In this document: positions 1-7,940 of the stretch, in pieces
Numbering within the stretch: position 1 is the first letter of the stretch
How the letters are laid out: every line of letters begins with the position of its first letter
Assembly: GCF_039524395.1 (NCBI RefSeq)
Contig: NZ_BAAAGO010000044.1
Origin: Micropruina glycogenica
Lineage (GTDB): Bacteria; Actinomycetota; Actinomycetes; Propionibacteriales; Propionibacteriaceae
Length of the DNA stretch: 64,000 nucleotides
Direction: 5' to 3' (one strand)
The notes under the pieces: model-generated
Told to the model about the DNA's origin: nothing
The model's input: only the letters and a program-made list of their open reading frames with translations
Database searches by the model: none
Made by a program: the position numbers and the translations under genes

Positions 1-1
1 C

Positions 2-94
2 CAAACCAAACCCCGAATCCGACGCTGCCTCAAGCGCTACATCGCCCGCCAAATCTTCCGACACCTCAACACGACCACCCTTGACAAGACATAG
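2..94 (+). pseudogene. IS110-family transposase, C-terminal tail (cut by window edge)
   Basis: Frame 2 reads from the window edge to a TAG at 92-94 and gives 30 residues containing CLKRYIARQIFRHL. This resembles the extreme C-terminus of IS110/IS116/IS902-type transposases (typically R-C-L-K-R-Y-[IV]-A-R-[EQ]). Those enzymes carry out DEDD-type transposition guided by a bridge RNA. Only the tail is visible, so whether the upstream gene is intact cannot be judged. It lies beside the decayed aldarate locus, which makes insertion-related rearrangement plausible. Confidence 0.6.
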
Positions 95-222
95 AAGCGT
101 CTCGATTACCGACATGACATTGAGCTTTCGCACTGAACGAGCACCCAGGTCTTCGTTGGGTCGCAGTCTTAGCTACCGCCTGACGCCGAGCGGGCGCGCC
201 CGAGATTACAGCCGTGTAGTTC

Positions 223-248
223 TCCACAGGCTTACCCACACCTGTGGA
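223..248. repeat. Inverted repeat with DnaA-box-like core
   Basis: TCCACAGG (223-230) and CCTGTGGA (241-248) are perfect 8-bp inverted arms. TTACCCACA (232-240) between them differs at one position from the DnaA box TTATCCACA. It lies just upstream of the -10 box of the PLD gene. It may be only a small hairpin or operator; a role in replication is not supported. Confidence 0.3.
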
Positions 249-261
249 CGCACCGCGCGGG

Positions 262-267
262 TACTGT
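262..267 (+). promoter_or_regulatory. -10 box TACTGT, probable leaderless start
   Basis: TACTGT ends 6 nt before the ATG at 274 with no Shine-Dalgarno sequence between. This is the layout of leaderless actinobacterial transcripts. Confidence 0.5.
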
Positions 268-273
268 CACCGC

Positions 274-792
274 ATGGAGTGGCTGACCGGACGCGACCTC
301 TACCGCGCCGTGATCACCGAGGGCGTACTGCGCGCCGAACGGTCGATCTGGATCGCCACCGCCAACCTCAAAGACCTGTACGTGCCGGGTACCGGTCGCC
401 GCTACCGTCCGATTCTCGATGAGTTCAGCCGGCTCGCCCGCGACGGCGTGCAGATCAGGGTGATTCACGCCGAACTGCCCTCGCGTAGCTTCCGCGAGAC
501 GTTCGACTCACTGCCCGCTCTGGTTGACGGCGGGTTGGAACTGCAGATCTGCCCTCGCAGCCACTGGAAGATGGTGATCGTCGACGGCACCCTCGGCTAC
601 ACCGGATCGGCCAACTTCACCGGCGCCGGCCTGGGCGCCAAGAGCGAGCGCAACCGCAACCTCGAACTCGGCGCGGTCGGCCGCGAACCCGAGTTCGTGG
701 CCATGCTGGAGCGAACCTTCGACGCGTTCTGGATGGGTGACCACTGCGAAGGCTGCGGACGCCGCGAGTTGTGCCCCGACCCGATCAGGTAG
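274..792 (+). CDS. PLD-like (HKD) domain protein
   Basis: 172 residues. A single phospholipase-D-type motif is visible: H97-x-K99 followed by D104 and then GSANFTG, so one HKD half-site is present. Such proteins usually dimerise to build an active site and act as nucleases or phosphodiesterases. The C-terminus carries H157-C158, C161 and C167 (HCEGC...C), a possible small zinc knuckle. ATG 274 is preferred over GTG 244 because TACTGT sits 6 nt upstream and residues before 274 look non-coding. The substrate is unknown. The gene lies alone between the transposase tail and the decayed aldarate locus. Confidence 0.8.
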   Translation: MEWLTGRDLYRAVITEGVLRAERSIWIATANLKDLYVPGTGRRYRPILDEFSRLARDGVQIRVIHAELPSRSFRETFDSLPALVDGGLELQICPRSHWKMVIVDGTLGYTGSANFTGAGLGAKSERNRNLELGAVGREPEFVAMLERTFDAFWMGDHCEGCGRRELCPDPIR

Positions 793-1503
793 CCCGGCGA
801 GGGTAGATCCCGGCGTTCGCCGGGGCCACGGTCCGCTCAGCGCCCGTGATCACGCAACTGTCGACCGTCCACGCGCGCAGTTGCTCCGACAGGGTGACGC
901 CGAGGCGCGGACGATCGGAAACGATCATGCGGCCGTCCGCGATCGCCATGCGCTCGTTGAACAGCGGGTCGAGCCAGTCGAAGTGCTCCACCCAGGGTTC
1001 GATCGGGTAGGTCGCGGCCAGGTGGCAGTGAATCTCCATCGCGAAGTGCGGCGCCAGCGTCAACCCGGCCTGCGCCGCGAGGGTGGTGAGCTTCAGGAAC
1101 TCGGTGATGCCGCCGACCCGCGGGGCGTCCGGCTGAATGATGTCGCACGACTGATGCTCGATCAGCTTCACGTACTCGGCGACGGACGCGAGCATCTCGC
1201 CGGTGGCGATCGGGGTGTCGATCACGCGGGCCAGTTCGGCGTGGCCGAGGTAGTCGTAGGCGTCCAGGGGCTCTTCGATCCAGACCAGGTTGAACGGCTC
1301 CATCGCCCGGCACATGCGCATGGCGCTGGGGCGGTCCCACTGCTGGTTGGCGTCCACCATCAGGGGGAAGTCGTCGCCCAGGTGTTCGCGCATCGCGGTC
1401 AGCCGGGTCATGTCGACACCTCTATCGGGGGGCCGACCTTGATCTTGATGCCGCCGATGCCGGCCTCAACGCTGCGAGACGCGTTCTCGAGCACCTGCTC
1501 GAT
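785..1503 (-). pseudogene. Mandelate racemase/enolase-superfamily sugar-acid dehydratase, C-terminal remnant, frameshifted
   Basis: The reading frames contain hallmarks of the mandelate-racemase subgroup: KIKV (catalytic K-x-K), VDANQQW (metal Asp), WIEEPL (metal Glu), TGEML (metal Glu), QPDAPRVGG and APHF (Asp-His dyad). This matches galactarate/talarate- or rhamnonate-type dehydratases. The N-terminal capping domain is absent: the sequence starts inside the barrel, fused to a glycerate-kinase start codon. A frame change occurs at the G6 run 1427-1432; one extra C on the coding strand would join KVGPP to DRGVDMTRLT. The last residues run into a dispersed repeat (805-828). Not expected to be active. 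Confidence 0.85.
805..828. repeat. GTCATCCCGGCG-type dispersed repeat, copy 1
   Basis: Contains GATCCCGGCGTTCGCCGGGG, the inverted form of the element seen repeatedly downstream. It overlaps the 3' end of the dehydratase remnant. Confidence 0.6.
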
Positions 1504-1644
1504 GCCCTCGCCGCCGTCGGCCATCGGCACCTCGACGCACTGGGCGTCCGGGAACACCGAGCGCACGCCGCGCGTCATGGCCGCGGCCGCCTCGGCGGCC
1601 GACATCGACTCCTTGAACGAATCGGGTGCGCAGACGACCTTCAT
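1504..1644 (-). pseudogene. Glycerate kinase, N-terminal 47 residues only
   Basis: The protein begins MKVVCAPDSFKESMSA and runs to VEVPMADGGEG, the characteristic first segment of the GlxK/GarK glycerate kinase family (usual length about 370-380 residues). The ATG at 1644 is preceded by GAGGAG, so the original start is preserved. Immediately after GGEG the frame continues into the middle of a mandelate-racemase-type dehydratase. The kinase C-terminus and dehydratase N-terminus were therefore lost in one deletion. Glycerate kinase fits the glucarate/galactarate pathway (tartronate semialdehyde to glycerate to phosphoglycerate). Confidence 0.85.
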
Positions 1645-1677
1645 GATGTGCTCCTCGGCTCCATTGCCCTGCCGCTG

Positions 1678-1989
1678 CTAGCGCACCATGCAGGGACGCT
1701 TGTTGTCGAACGTCCAGCCGGGGATCAGGAACTGCATGCCGACGGCGTCGTCGCGGGCACCCAGCGCATGTTCCAGGTACAGCTCGTGGGCGGCCTGCAC
1801 CTGGTCGCGGTCGATCTCGATGCCGAGACCGGGCGCGTCGGTGACGGCGATCTCGCCGCCGACGATCTGCGGCGGCTCCTTGGTCAACCGCTCCAGGCCC
1901 TCCTGCCAGATCCAGTGGGTGTCCAGGGCGTTGTACTCCCCCGGTGCCGCCGCACCGCAGTGCGCCACCATCGCCAGCGAGATGTCGAA
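1678..1989 (-). pseudogene. gudD: Glucarate dehydratase, C-terminal fragment
   Basis: The frame from FDISLAM through ALDTHWIWQEG, VTDAPGLGIEIDRDQV, GARDDAVGMQFLIPGW and the terminal RPCMVR matches the last roughly 100 residues of GudD, which dehydrates D-glucarate to 5-keto-4-deoxyglucarate. The usual protein is about 440-450 residues, so more than three quarters is missing. Homology ends abruptly at 1989 and an IclR fragment begins on the opposite strand within a few bases. The glycerate kinase start lies 33 bp downstream, consistent with a former gudD-kinase-dehydratase operon. Confidence 0.85.
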
Positions 1990-1992
1990 GAG

Positions 1993-2175
1993 TGCACCCG
2001 AGGGCCGCGCTGCGTGGGCGTGGCGCTGCGCTACAACAACCCCGTGATGGACGCGATCAGCTGCTCGGTGCCGATCGAACGCATGACTGCGGAGCGGCTC
2101 GAACAGATCGCGTCGGCGTTGACCCGGGCGGCTCGGCAACTGGAGGATTCTGCCCCCGTGCAGGGCACCCTCTGA
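1993..2175 (+). pseudogene. IclR-family regulator, C-terminal fragment
   Basis: In frame to the TGA at 2173-2175 is VGVALRYNNPVMDAISCSV followed by IERMTAERLEQIASALTRAA. This resembles the end of the IclR ligand-binding domain (a 'GVPVRD...AALSVSGP' strand and final helix). The helix-turn-helix and most of the effector domain are missing. It is divergent from the gudD fragment, the usual arrangement for an IclR regulator of sugar-acid genes. Fragment length makes the family call moderately secure. Confidence 0.65.
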
Positions 2176-2185
2176 GAGAGCCCGA

Positions 2186-2374
2186 TCAGTCGGCGGGCTT
2201 GTTCTGCTTCGGCTTGATCGTGGGCATCTTGATCGTCACGTGGCCCGATTCGAGGTCGTGCGGCTTGGGCCCCCAGGCGCCCTTCTCGTAGTCGACCGTG
2301 ATCGAGTTCTCGAGGTCGCGCTGCTGCCGGGCATGCCGGGCGCCCGGATTGAACAGCTCGAAGAAGTCGCTCAC
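2186..2374 (-). CDS. Small DUF6191-like protein
   Basis: 62 residues from GTG 2374 (VSDFFELFNPGARHARQQRD...). The pattern F-E-x-F-x-P-G-x-x-H near the start and a GPxxxDLxSGxVTI-type ending match small actinobacterial DUF6191 proteins of unknown function. No signal peptide, membrane segment or cysteine is present. The gene follows the beta-propeller gene by 23 bp on the same strand, so they may be co-transcribed. No clear Shine-Dalgarno sequence is seen, and the exact start is uncertain. Confidence 0.7.
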   Translation of the reverse strand: MSDFFELFNPGARHARQQRDLENSITVDYEKGAWGPKPHDLESGHVTIKMPTIKPKQNKPAD

Positions 2375-2397
2375 CGATTCAGTGTAGGCAGCCGGCC

Positions 2398-4164
2398 TCA
2401 CGGATCGACCAGCCGGGCGACCACATCTGGCCCGGCGCCGACCAGCACGTCGCCCAGGGGCACGGTGTCGAACCCCAGCAACTGCCGGTAGCTCTTCACC
2501 GTCTCGCCGGTCGCCGGGTCGAGCAGTAGCAGGGTGCTGCTGGCCACCAGAATGCGCCCCCGCCACTCGTACGGGTCGTCGAAAAAGCCCGTGGTGGGCT
2601 GCTGCCACACCTCGTCACCGGTCTCGGCCCGCACGGCGAAGACGACCGAGCTGTCCCACACCAGGGTGAGGTCGTTGACGAACGACGTGCGCGGCGAGGT
2701 CACCAGGCCGAAGGCCGAGCCATTGCGGGTGTTCACCAACTGCCCCACCGTTTTGCCGGTGTCGGGGTCGACGCGCATCGCGCGTCCGTCTTCGCGCAGA
2801 AAGACCGGCGGGGTGACGTCGCCCGCCCGGGGATCGCGGCCGGGAAATGCGAGCCGCGTGTTCAGTTCGGTGTGCACCAGCTCGGTCATTGTGTAGCTGT
2901 ACGAGGTGGCCAGGTCGCCCTGGTTGCACCAGAGCCGCTTACCGTCGTCCACCAGCCGCGAGCAGCGGGGCATGCCCACCAGAACCCCCTTCGCCAGGTC
3001 GACGAACACCGTCGTCTGGCCGATCCACACCGCCGTCAGGCCCTTGCCCACGTGCCTGATGCGTGGACGGTCGAACGCCGGCCCCTCAGGTATGGGCAGC
3101 TTGCGGTTGTAGATGCGGTTGTCGCTGAACAGGCCGGCGTGCTGGGGCTGGTTGATCAGGTCGAGTTGCCAGGTCTGTTTGAGCTCGGCGTCGAGGCCGG
3201 TCAACACCGCGTGCGGGGCGGGCAGGCGCTGTTCGGCCAGCAGCACCCGGTTGTCGCGCACGTGCAGAAAGGTGAGCCAGCCCGTGCAGTCGGTGCCGCG
3301 AATCTCCTTGCCAGAGGCCACGTCGAGCAGGGCCAGATGCCAGCGAGTACCCAAGCCCGTGGCCTGATCGTGGTCAACTGCCGACGCGCACAGCAAACGG
3401 CCGTCCAGCAGATCGGCGGCGCACAGCCCGCTGTCGAGCGGGTGCCGCCAGCGTTCCTGGCCCGTGGCGGCGTCGAGGCCGTGCACCCAGATGTCGGTGT
3501 CGTTGCGGGTGCCGGTGAGCACCACCCAGGTGGCACCGGCGTCGATCACCCGATGGTCGTCGAAGGTGCCGTCGGCGTCGCCGATGAACTCGGGCTGAAT
3601 CATGTCGGGCCGCAACTGCTCCGGTTCGGTCTTCCACACCGCACCCAGGCTGGCCTGCGTGCTGCGCGTGATGGTGGGCCCGGGCCGGGTGCGTCCTGAC
3701 CCGCCGCCGAAGACCTGCCACACCAGCGCGATGACGACGACCAATACGATCAAGCCCACCATGATCGGCACGATCGACAAGGCCCGGTTCAGGTCGCGCA
3801 TCTTGCGGTCCCAGGCGCGTTGCGATCGCTGCGCCGCCGCTTCGGCCGGCCGGCTCTGGGCCCGCCGTTGCGCCGCCGTGAGGCGGGGTTCCGGCGGCGG
3901 TGGAGTCGTGAGGCGGGGTGGGGCGGCGGCCGACGGGGGCGGTAGGGGTGGTGCCGTCGGGACGGGCTCTGCCGCTGGGGTCGCCCAACTGAAGTCGGGT
4001 CCGGCGGGCTTGCCCAGCCCCTGGTGCCGCGGCCGCCGGCGCAACCAGCGACGTTTGGGCTTGCTGGGCCGTGGGCCAGTGCCGGCGGGCGGGACGCTCG
4101 GCTGCGCGGGGGCGTCCAACGACTTCCAGGCCGCCGGACGGGTGAAGCCGGACGGCTCACTCAT
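2398..4164 (-). CDS. Membrane-anchored PQQ-like beta-propeller protein
   Basis: 588 residues. The first 120 are cytoplasmic and rich in Pro, Ala and Arg. One transmembrane helix follows (IVPIMVGLIVLVVVIALVW), then an extracellular region with repeated blades such as 'GLDAATGQERW', 'LLDVASGK', 'VDPDTGKTV', 'VRAETGDEVWQQ' and 'LLDPATGETV'. These are typical of PQQ-like/WD-type propellers used as scaffolds. ATG 4164 was chosen over GTG 4194 because GGGGCAG precedes it and a TAGCGT -10 box overlaps the earlier start. No catalytic function can be assigned; a cell-surface binding or scaffolding role is inferred. Confidence 0.75.
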   Translation of the reverse strand: MSEPSGFTRPAAWKSLDAPAQPSVPPAGTGPRPSKPKRRWLRRRPRHQGLGKPAGPDFSWATPAAEPVPTAPPLPPPSAAAPPRLTTPPPPEPRLTAAQRRAQSRPAEAAAQRSQRAWDRKMRDLNRALSIVPIMVGLIVLVVVIALVWQVFGGGSGRTRPGPTITRSTQASLGAVWKTEPEQLRPDMIQPEFIGDADGTFDDHRVIDAGATWVVLTGTRNDTDIWVHGLDAATGQERWRHPLDSGLCAADLLDGRLLCASAVDHDQATGLGTRWHLALLDVASGKEIRGTDCTGWLTFLHVRDNRVLLAEQRLPAPHAVLTGLDAELKQTWQLDLINQPQHAGLFSDNRIYNRKLPIPEGPAFDRPRIRHVGKGLTAVWIGQTTVFVDLAKGVLVGMPRCSRLVDDGKRLWCNQGDLATSYSYTMTELVHTELNTRLAFPGRDPRAGDVTPPVFLREDGRAMRVDPDTGKTVGQLVNTRNGSAFGLVTSPRTSFVNDLTLVWDSSVVFAVRAETGDEVWQQPTTGFFDDPYEWRGRILVASSTLLLLDPATGETVKSYRQLLGFDTVPLGDVLVGAGPDVVARLVDP

Positions 4165-4275
4165 CGTGCTGCCCCGACTCGCCCACTCGGTCACGCTACC
4201 GCCACGGTGGTTCGCCCACGGCGATCGCTGAGGTCACTGGACGATCCTCGCCCGGGCCGTCCAGGGTCGCGGGCG

Positions 4276-4281
4276 TACGCT
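4276..4281 (+). promoter_or_regulatory. -10 box TACGCT, probable leaderless ilvD start
   Basis: TACGCT ends 7 nt before the ilvD ATG (4289) and no Shine-Dalgarno sequence lies between. Confidence 0.5.
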
Positions 4282-4288
4282 ACCCCCT

Positions 4289-6160
4289 ATGCCTGCACTG
4301 CGTTCTCGAACCACCACCCACGGCCGCAACATGGCCGGTGCCCGGGCGCTCTGGCGCGCCACGGGCATGGGCGAATCGGACTTCGGCAAGCCGATCATCG
4401 CCATCGCCAACAGCTTCACTCAGTTCGTGCCCGGGCACGTGCACCTGCGCAACATGGGCGCGCTGGTGGCCGAGGCGGTGGCCGAGGCCGGGGGTGTGGG
4501 ACGCGAGTTCAACACCATCGCCGTCGACGACGGCATCGCGATGGGGCACCACGGCATGCTGTATTCGCTGCCCAGCCGCGAGATCATCGCCGACTCGGTC
4601 GAATACATGGTCAACGCGCACTGCGCCGACGCACTGGTGTGCATCAGCAACTGCGACAAGATCACTCCCGGCATGCTGCTGGCCGCGCTGAGGCTGAACA
4701 TTCCGACGGTGTTCGTGTCGGGCGGGCCGATGGAGGCCGGCCGCATTCCGCACAACCCGCTGGCCGGGGGTGCGCCCGACGAGCACAACGTGGCGCCGCG
4801 GCTCGACCTGGTGGACGCGATGGTCAAGGCCGTCGACCCGAGCATCGAAGACGACCACCTGCGCGACATCGAGCAGAACGCCTGCCCCACCTGCGGCTCG
4901 TGTTCGGGCATGTTCACCGCCAACTCGATGAACTGCCTCACCGAGGTGCTCGGGTTGTCGCTGCCCGGCAACGGTTCGACGCTGGCCACGGCCTCGGCGC
5001 GACGCAACCTGTTTCTCGACGCCGGACGGCTGGTGGTCGACCTGGCCAAGCGGTACTACAACGACGACGACGAGTCGGTGCTGCCGCTGTCGATCGCGAC
5101 TAAAGAGGCGTTCAACAACTCGATGCGGGTCGACATCGCCATGGGCGGCTCGACCAACACCGTGCTGCACCTGCTGGCCGCCGCCCAAGAGGCGGGCGTC
5201 GACTTCGATCAGCACGACATCGACGCTCTGTCGCGAGTGACGCCCTGCATCTGCAAGGTGGCCCCCAACTCGACGAAGTACTACATGGAGGACGTCCATC
5301 GTGCCGGCGGCATCGTCGCCATCATGGGCGAACTCGACCGCGGCGGGCTGCTCGATCGGGGCGTGCACGCCGTCCATTCGCCCGATCTGGACAGTTGGCT
5401 CGGCGACTGGGACATTCGCGGCGGCAAGGCGCTGCCCGAGCACGAAGACCTGTTCTACGCGGCGCCGGGCGGGGTGCGCACCACGGAGGCGTTCTCGTCG
5501 ACCAAGCGGTTCGCGTCACTCGACAAAGACGCCGCCAAGGGCTGCATTCGCTCGGTGGCTACGCCTTACACCACCGACGGCGGCCTGGGGGTGTTGTACG
5601 GCAACCTGGCCGAGGACGGCTGCATCGTCAAGACCGCGGGCGTGCCCGAAGACCAGTGGGAGTTCGCGGGCCCGGCGGTGGTCGCCGAGTCGCAAGACGA
5701 GGCTGTCGAGAAGATTCTCGGCGGCAAGGTGAAACCCGGCGACGTCGTGGTCGTCCGCTTCGAGGGCCCCAAGGGCGGCCCGGGCATGCAAGAGATGCTG
5801 TACCCCACGTCGTACCTGAAGGGGCTCGGGCTCGGGCCCAAGTGCGCGTTGATCACCGACGGACGCTTCTCGGGCGGCTCGTCGGGGTTGTCGGTGGGGC
5901 ACGTGTCGCCCGAGGCGGCCTCGGGCGGCACCATCGCCCTGGTCGAGGACGGCGACATCATTCGGTTCTCGATTCCCAACCGCAGCGTCACCCTCGAGGT
6001 CGACGACGAGGTGTTGGCGCAGCGCCGGGCGGCCGCTGAGGCGCGGGGCTGGAAGCCGAAGGATCGGGTGCGGGTGGTGTCCCCTGCGCTGAAGATCTTC
6101 GCCATGCTGGCCCAGTCGGCCGACAAGGGTGCTGCGCGGCGAGACCCCGACGACCTCTGA
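4289..6160 (+). CDS. ilvD: Dihydroxy-acid dehydratase
   Basis: 623 residues, full length for the family. It converts 2,3-dihydroxy-isovalerate/-methylvalerate to the 2-keto acids of valine and isoleucine synthesis, using an iron-sulfur cluster and Mg2+. Diagnostic segments include NSFTQFVPGHVHL, ISNCDKITPGM, CPTCGSCSGMFTANSMN (cluster cysteines) and ITDGRFSGGSSGLSVGH. The ATG is preceded by a -10 box only, implying leaderless translation. No other ilv genes are adjacent. Its stop codon directly abuts the remnant of an antisense SDR gene, so a rearrangement lies just downstream. Confidence 0.97.
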   Translation: MPALRSRTTTHGRNMAGARALWRATGMGESDFGKPIIAIANSFTQFVPGHVHLRNMGALVAEAVAEAGGVGREFNTIAVDDGIAMGHHGMLYSLPSREIIADSVEYMVNAHCADALVCISNCDKITPGMLLAALRLNIPTVFVSGGPMEAGRIPHNPLAGGAPDEHNVAPRLDLVDAMVKAVDPSIEDDHLRDIEQNACPTCGSCSGMFTANSMNCLTEVLGLSLPGNGSTLATASARRNLFLDAGRLVVDLAKRYYNDDDESVLPLSIATKEAFNNSMRVDIAMGGSTNTVLHLLAAAQEAGVDFDQHDIDALSRVTPCICKVAPNSTKYYMEDVHRAGGIVAIMGELDRGGLLDRGVHAVHSPDLDSWLGDWDIRGGKALPEHEDLFYAAPGGVRTTEAFSSTKRFASLDKDAAKGCIRSVATPYTTDGGLGVLYGNLAEDGCIVKTAGVPEDQWEFAGPAVVAESQDEAVEKILGGKVKPGDVVVVRFEGPKGGPGMQEMLYPTSYLKGLGLGPKCALITDGRFSGGSSGLSVGHVSPEAASGGTIALVEDGDIIRFSIPNRSVTLEVDDEVLAQRRAAAEARGWKPKDRVRVVSPALKIFAMLAQSADKGAARRDPDDL

Positions 6161-6278
6161 CTCGGCTCAGGTCGACGGCCGCCACCCGTGCACCTCGCCG
6201 GAGCAGCCCGAGCACGACCTCTCGTCCGATGCCGCTGCCGACACCGGTCACCACGAACACTTTGTCGGCGATCTGCAC
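6161..6278 (-). pseudogene. Short-chain dehydrogenase/reductase, N-terminal stub
   Basis: GTG 6278 has AAGGAG at 6285-6290 and starts VQIADKVFVVTGVGSGIGRE...GARVAAVDLS, the first beta-alpha-beta unit of an SDR with the TGxxxGIG NAD(P)-binding motif. After about 38 residues the frame runs into the ilvD stop and then antisense ilvD sequence with no SDR similarity. The catalytic S-Y-K part is missing (normal length about 250 residues). The intact ribosome-binding site and start show it was a real gene truncated by deletion. Confidence 0.75.
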
Positions 6279-6318
6279 CGCGCACTCCTTCAAACATTGA
6301 CGGCGGGGGCGACCGTTA

Positions 6319-6338
6319 ACCGGACACTGTTGTCCGGT
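6319..6338. promoter_or_regulatory. TetR-like operator palindrome
   Basis: ACCGGACA (6319-6326) and TGTCCGGT (6331-6338) are perfect 8-bp arms around a 4-nt spacer, flanked by near-symmetric GTTA/AAC. It lies 41 bp upstream of the truncated SDR start, so it is probably the old operator. No regulator gene adjoins it. Confidence 0.5.
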
Positions 6339-6445
6339 AACTCAAGCATGCCTGGCGGGTTGTCGCCCGTTCAAGAGCGTGGGAGCCGCGCGCCGAACCA
6401 CCACAGAGAGGTGGGTGGGGGCTCAGTGGCCGGGATTTGGGGCGG

Positions 6446-6856
6446 TCAGGAGCCCGGCACCGTCCAGGGTGCGTCGTCGAGTTGCTCATCTTCGATCGGC
6501 GCCCGGGCGGTCAGGTGCGCGCCCACGGCCGCCAGAATCGGGGCCGGTAGAAACACGATGCCCCACGAGAACGCCAGGTAGAGGCAAACCAGGCCCAGAA
6601 TCGCGGTGCAGATCCAGGCCACGCGCACCCGCCAGCGCGGCACCACGATGGGCACCAGCGTCAACACCATGGGCACCAGCAGCGGCACGAACACGCCCCA
6701 CCCCAGCAGGAAGTACGCCGATGCGTGGCTGCCGTTGGGTCGCTGAATCAGCGGCATGAAGGCGAAGAACGCCGAAGCGATCAGGGTGTAGACGAACGCC
6801 CCCCACTGCCACAACCTTGCCTGCCGCGCCACGCTCACCCGGCCAGTATCGGGCAT
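6446..6856 (-). CDS. Small integral membrane protein
   Basis: 136 residues from ATG 6856. Hydrophobic stretches are visible around WGAFVYTLIASAFFAFMPL, YFLLGWGVFVPLLVPMVLTL and two more after VRVAWICTAILGL, suggesting about four transmembrane helices. An acidic tail ends ...EDEQLDDAPWTVPGS. No family is recognised. It is divergent from the SRPBCC-HAD gene (42-bp gap). An upstream start at 6892 is possible but would overlap the opposite promoter region. Confidence 0.6.
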   Translation of the reverse strand: MPDTGRVSVARQARLWQWGAFVYTLIASAFFAFMPLIQRPNGSHASAYFLLGWGVFVPLLVPMVLTLVPIVVPRWRVRVAWICTAILGLVCLYLAFSWGIVFLPAPILAAVGAHLTARAPIEDEQLDDAPWTVPGS

Positions 6857-6898
6857 ACCCGGGTGCCCCGCCGCCACCAGCGCGGCCCGCACGCAACA

Positions 6899-7876
6899 AT
6901 GACCCGCATGACCGCCTTCACCCTCACCGAGCGGCTGCGCTCACCCGAGACGGCCTGGGCCGAACTGACCCAACACCCCGAGTTGCTGTTCGGCCACGGC
7001 GCTCCCGACCTGGTGCCGGGTCGCTCGTACGCGGCCATCAGTCTGCGCGGCAGCAGCGGCAGCGGCACCATCGATGACGTCCAGCCCGGACGCCTCGAGT
7101 TCACCTGGGGCGGCGCCGACTGGCCCCAGCCTGGCCGGTTCGTGGTGTTCGTCGGCCCCGAGTTGGTGATCGACGCCCGAGCGATTCCCGACACCGATGC
7201 ACGGGCAGCCCGCCAGCACTGGCAGCACCTGCTGACCGCCGCGACCAACTACCTCAACAGCGCCAACCCACCCGAAGACACACCTGTTGCCGCGGTGTTG
7301 TTCGACGCAGACGGGGTGCTGCAGGTGCCCCGTCCCGGCTGGCTGGACGACTTCGTGCGGCTGGGCGGGCCCAACTTCGTGGTGGACGCCTTCACCGCCG
7401 AGGTGCAGTGCCTGGCCGGCCAGGGCGACCTGCGGCCGCTGCTGGCCGAACTGCTGGAACGATCGGGCACCGGCGGCACGGTCGATGAGGTGCTGACCGT
7501 CTGGCACGACATCGTGGTGAACGACGAGGCGCTCGCCCTGGTGGCCCGGTTGCGCCGCCAGGGCCTGATCGTCGGCCTGGCCACCAACCAGCAGTCGTAC
7601 CGCGGCACTCACATGCGCGAGGTACTGGGCTTCGACGAGCACTTCGACCAGGCCTTCTACAGCTACGAGATGGGCCACGCCAAGCCGTCCCCCGCCTACT
7701 TCGAGCACATCGCCGCCACGCTGCACGTGCCACCCGAGCAGATCGCCTTCGTCGATGACGCACCGCCCAACGTGGTCGGGGCGAGGGCCGCAGGGCTGCG
7801 CGCCGCCCTGCATCGCACCAGCACCGGCGCGGCGGGCCTGGCCGACGACCTGCGATCACTGGGGCTGTTTCTGTAA
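6899..7876 (+). CDS. SRPBCC-like domain fused to HAD-IA hydrolase
   Basis: 325 residues. Residues 1-125 resemble a shortened AHSA1/SRPBCC domain (TLTERLRSPETAWAELTQ, 'GRLEFTWGGADWP', 'ARQHWQHLL'). From about residue 130 a HAD-IA hydrolase follows: VLFDADGVL (nucleophile D136, acid/base D138), GLATNQ (motif II Thr), HAKPSPAYF (motif III Lys) and AFVDDAPPN (motif IV). HAD-IA enzymes are mostly small-molecule phosphatases. The substrate is unknown; the N-terminal domain could bind a hydrophobic ligand. ATG 6899 gives MTRMTAF; ATG 6908 is an alternative. Confidence 0.8.
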   Translation: MTRMTAFTLTERLRSPETAWAELTQHPELLFGHGAPDLVPGRSYAAISLRGSSGSGTIDDVQPGRLEFTWGGADWPQPGRFVVFVGPELVIDARAIPDTDARAARQHWQHLLTAATNYLNSANPPEDTPVAAVLFDADGVLQVPRPGWLDDFVRLGGPNFVVDAFTAEVQCLAGQGDLRPLLAELLERSGTGGTVDEVLTVWHDIVVNDEALALVARLRRQGLIVGLATNQQSYRGTHMREVLGFDEHFDQAFYSYEMGHAKPSPAYFEHIAATLHVPPEQIAFVDDAPPNVVGARAAGLRAALHRTSTGAAGLADDLRSLGLFL

Positions 7877-7940
7877 CTAGATCACCTCTGGGCACGATGC
7901 GACCCCTTGGCTTAGGCTCCGAGGGCTGAAAGGAGCAACG

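Noticed and set aside
223..248. Replication origin, from the DnaA-box-like sequence
   Set aside because: Only one imperfect box and no cluster, dnaA, dnaN or AT-rich unwinding region nearby.
737..1681. Plus-strand 314-aa ORF over the dehydratase remnant
   Set aside because: It is the antisense shadow of high-GC coding sequence; the translation shows no protein family and the minus strand has clear enolase-superfamily motifs.
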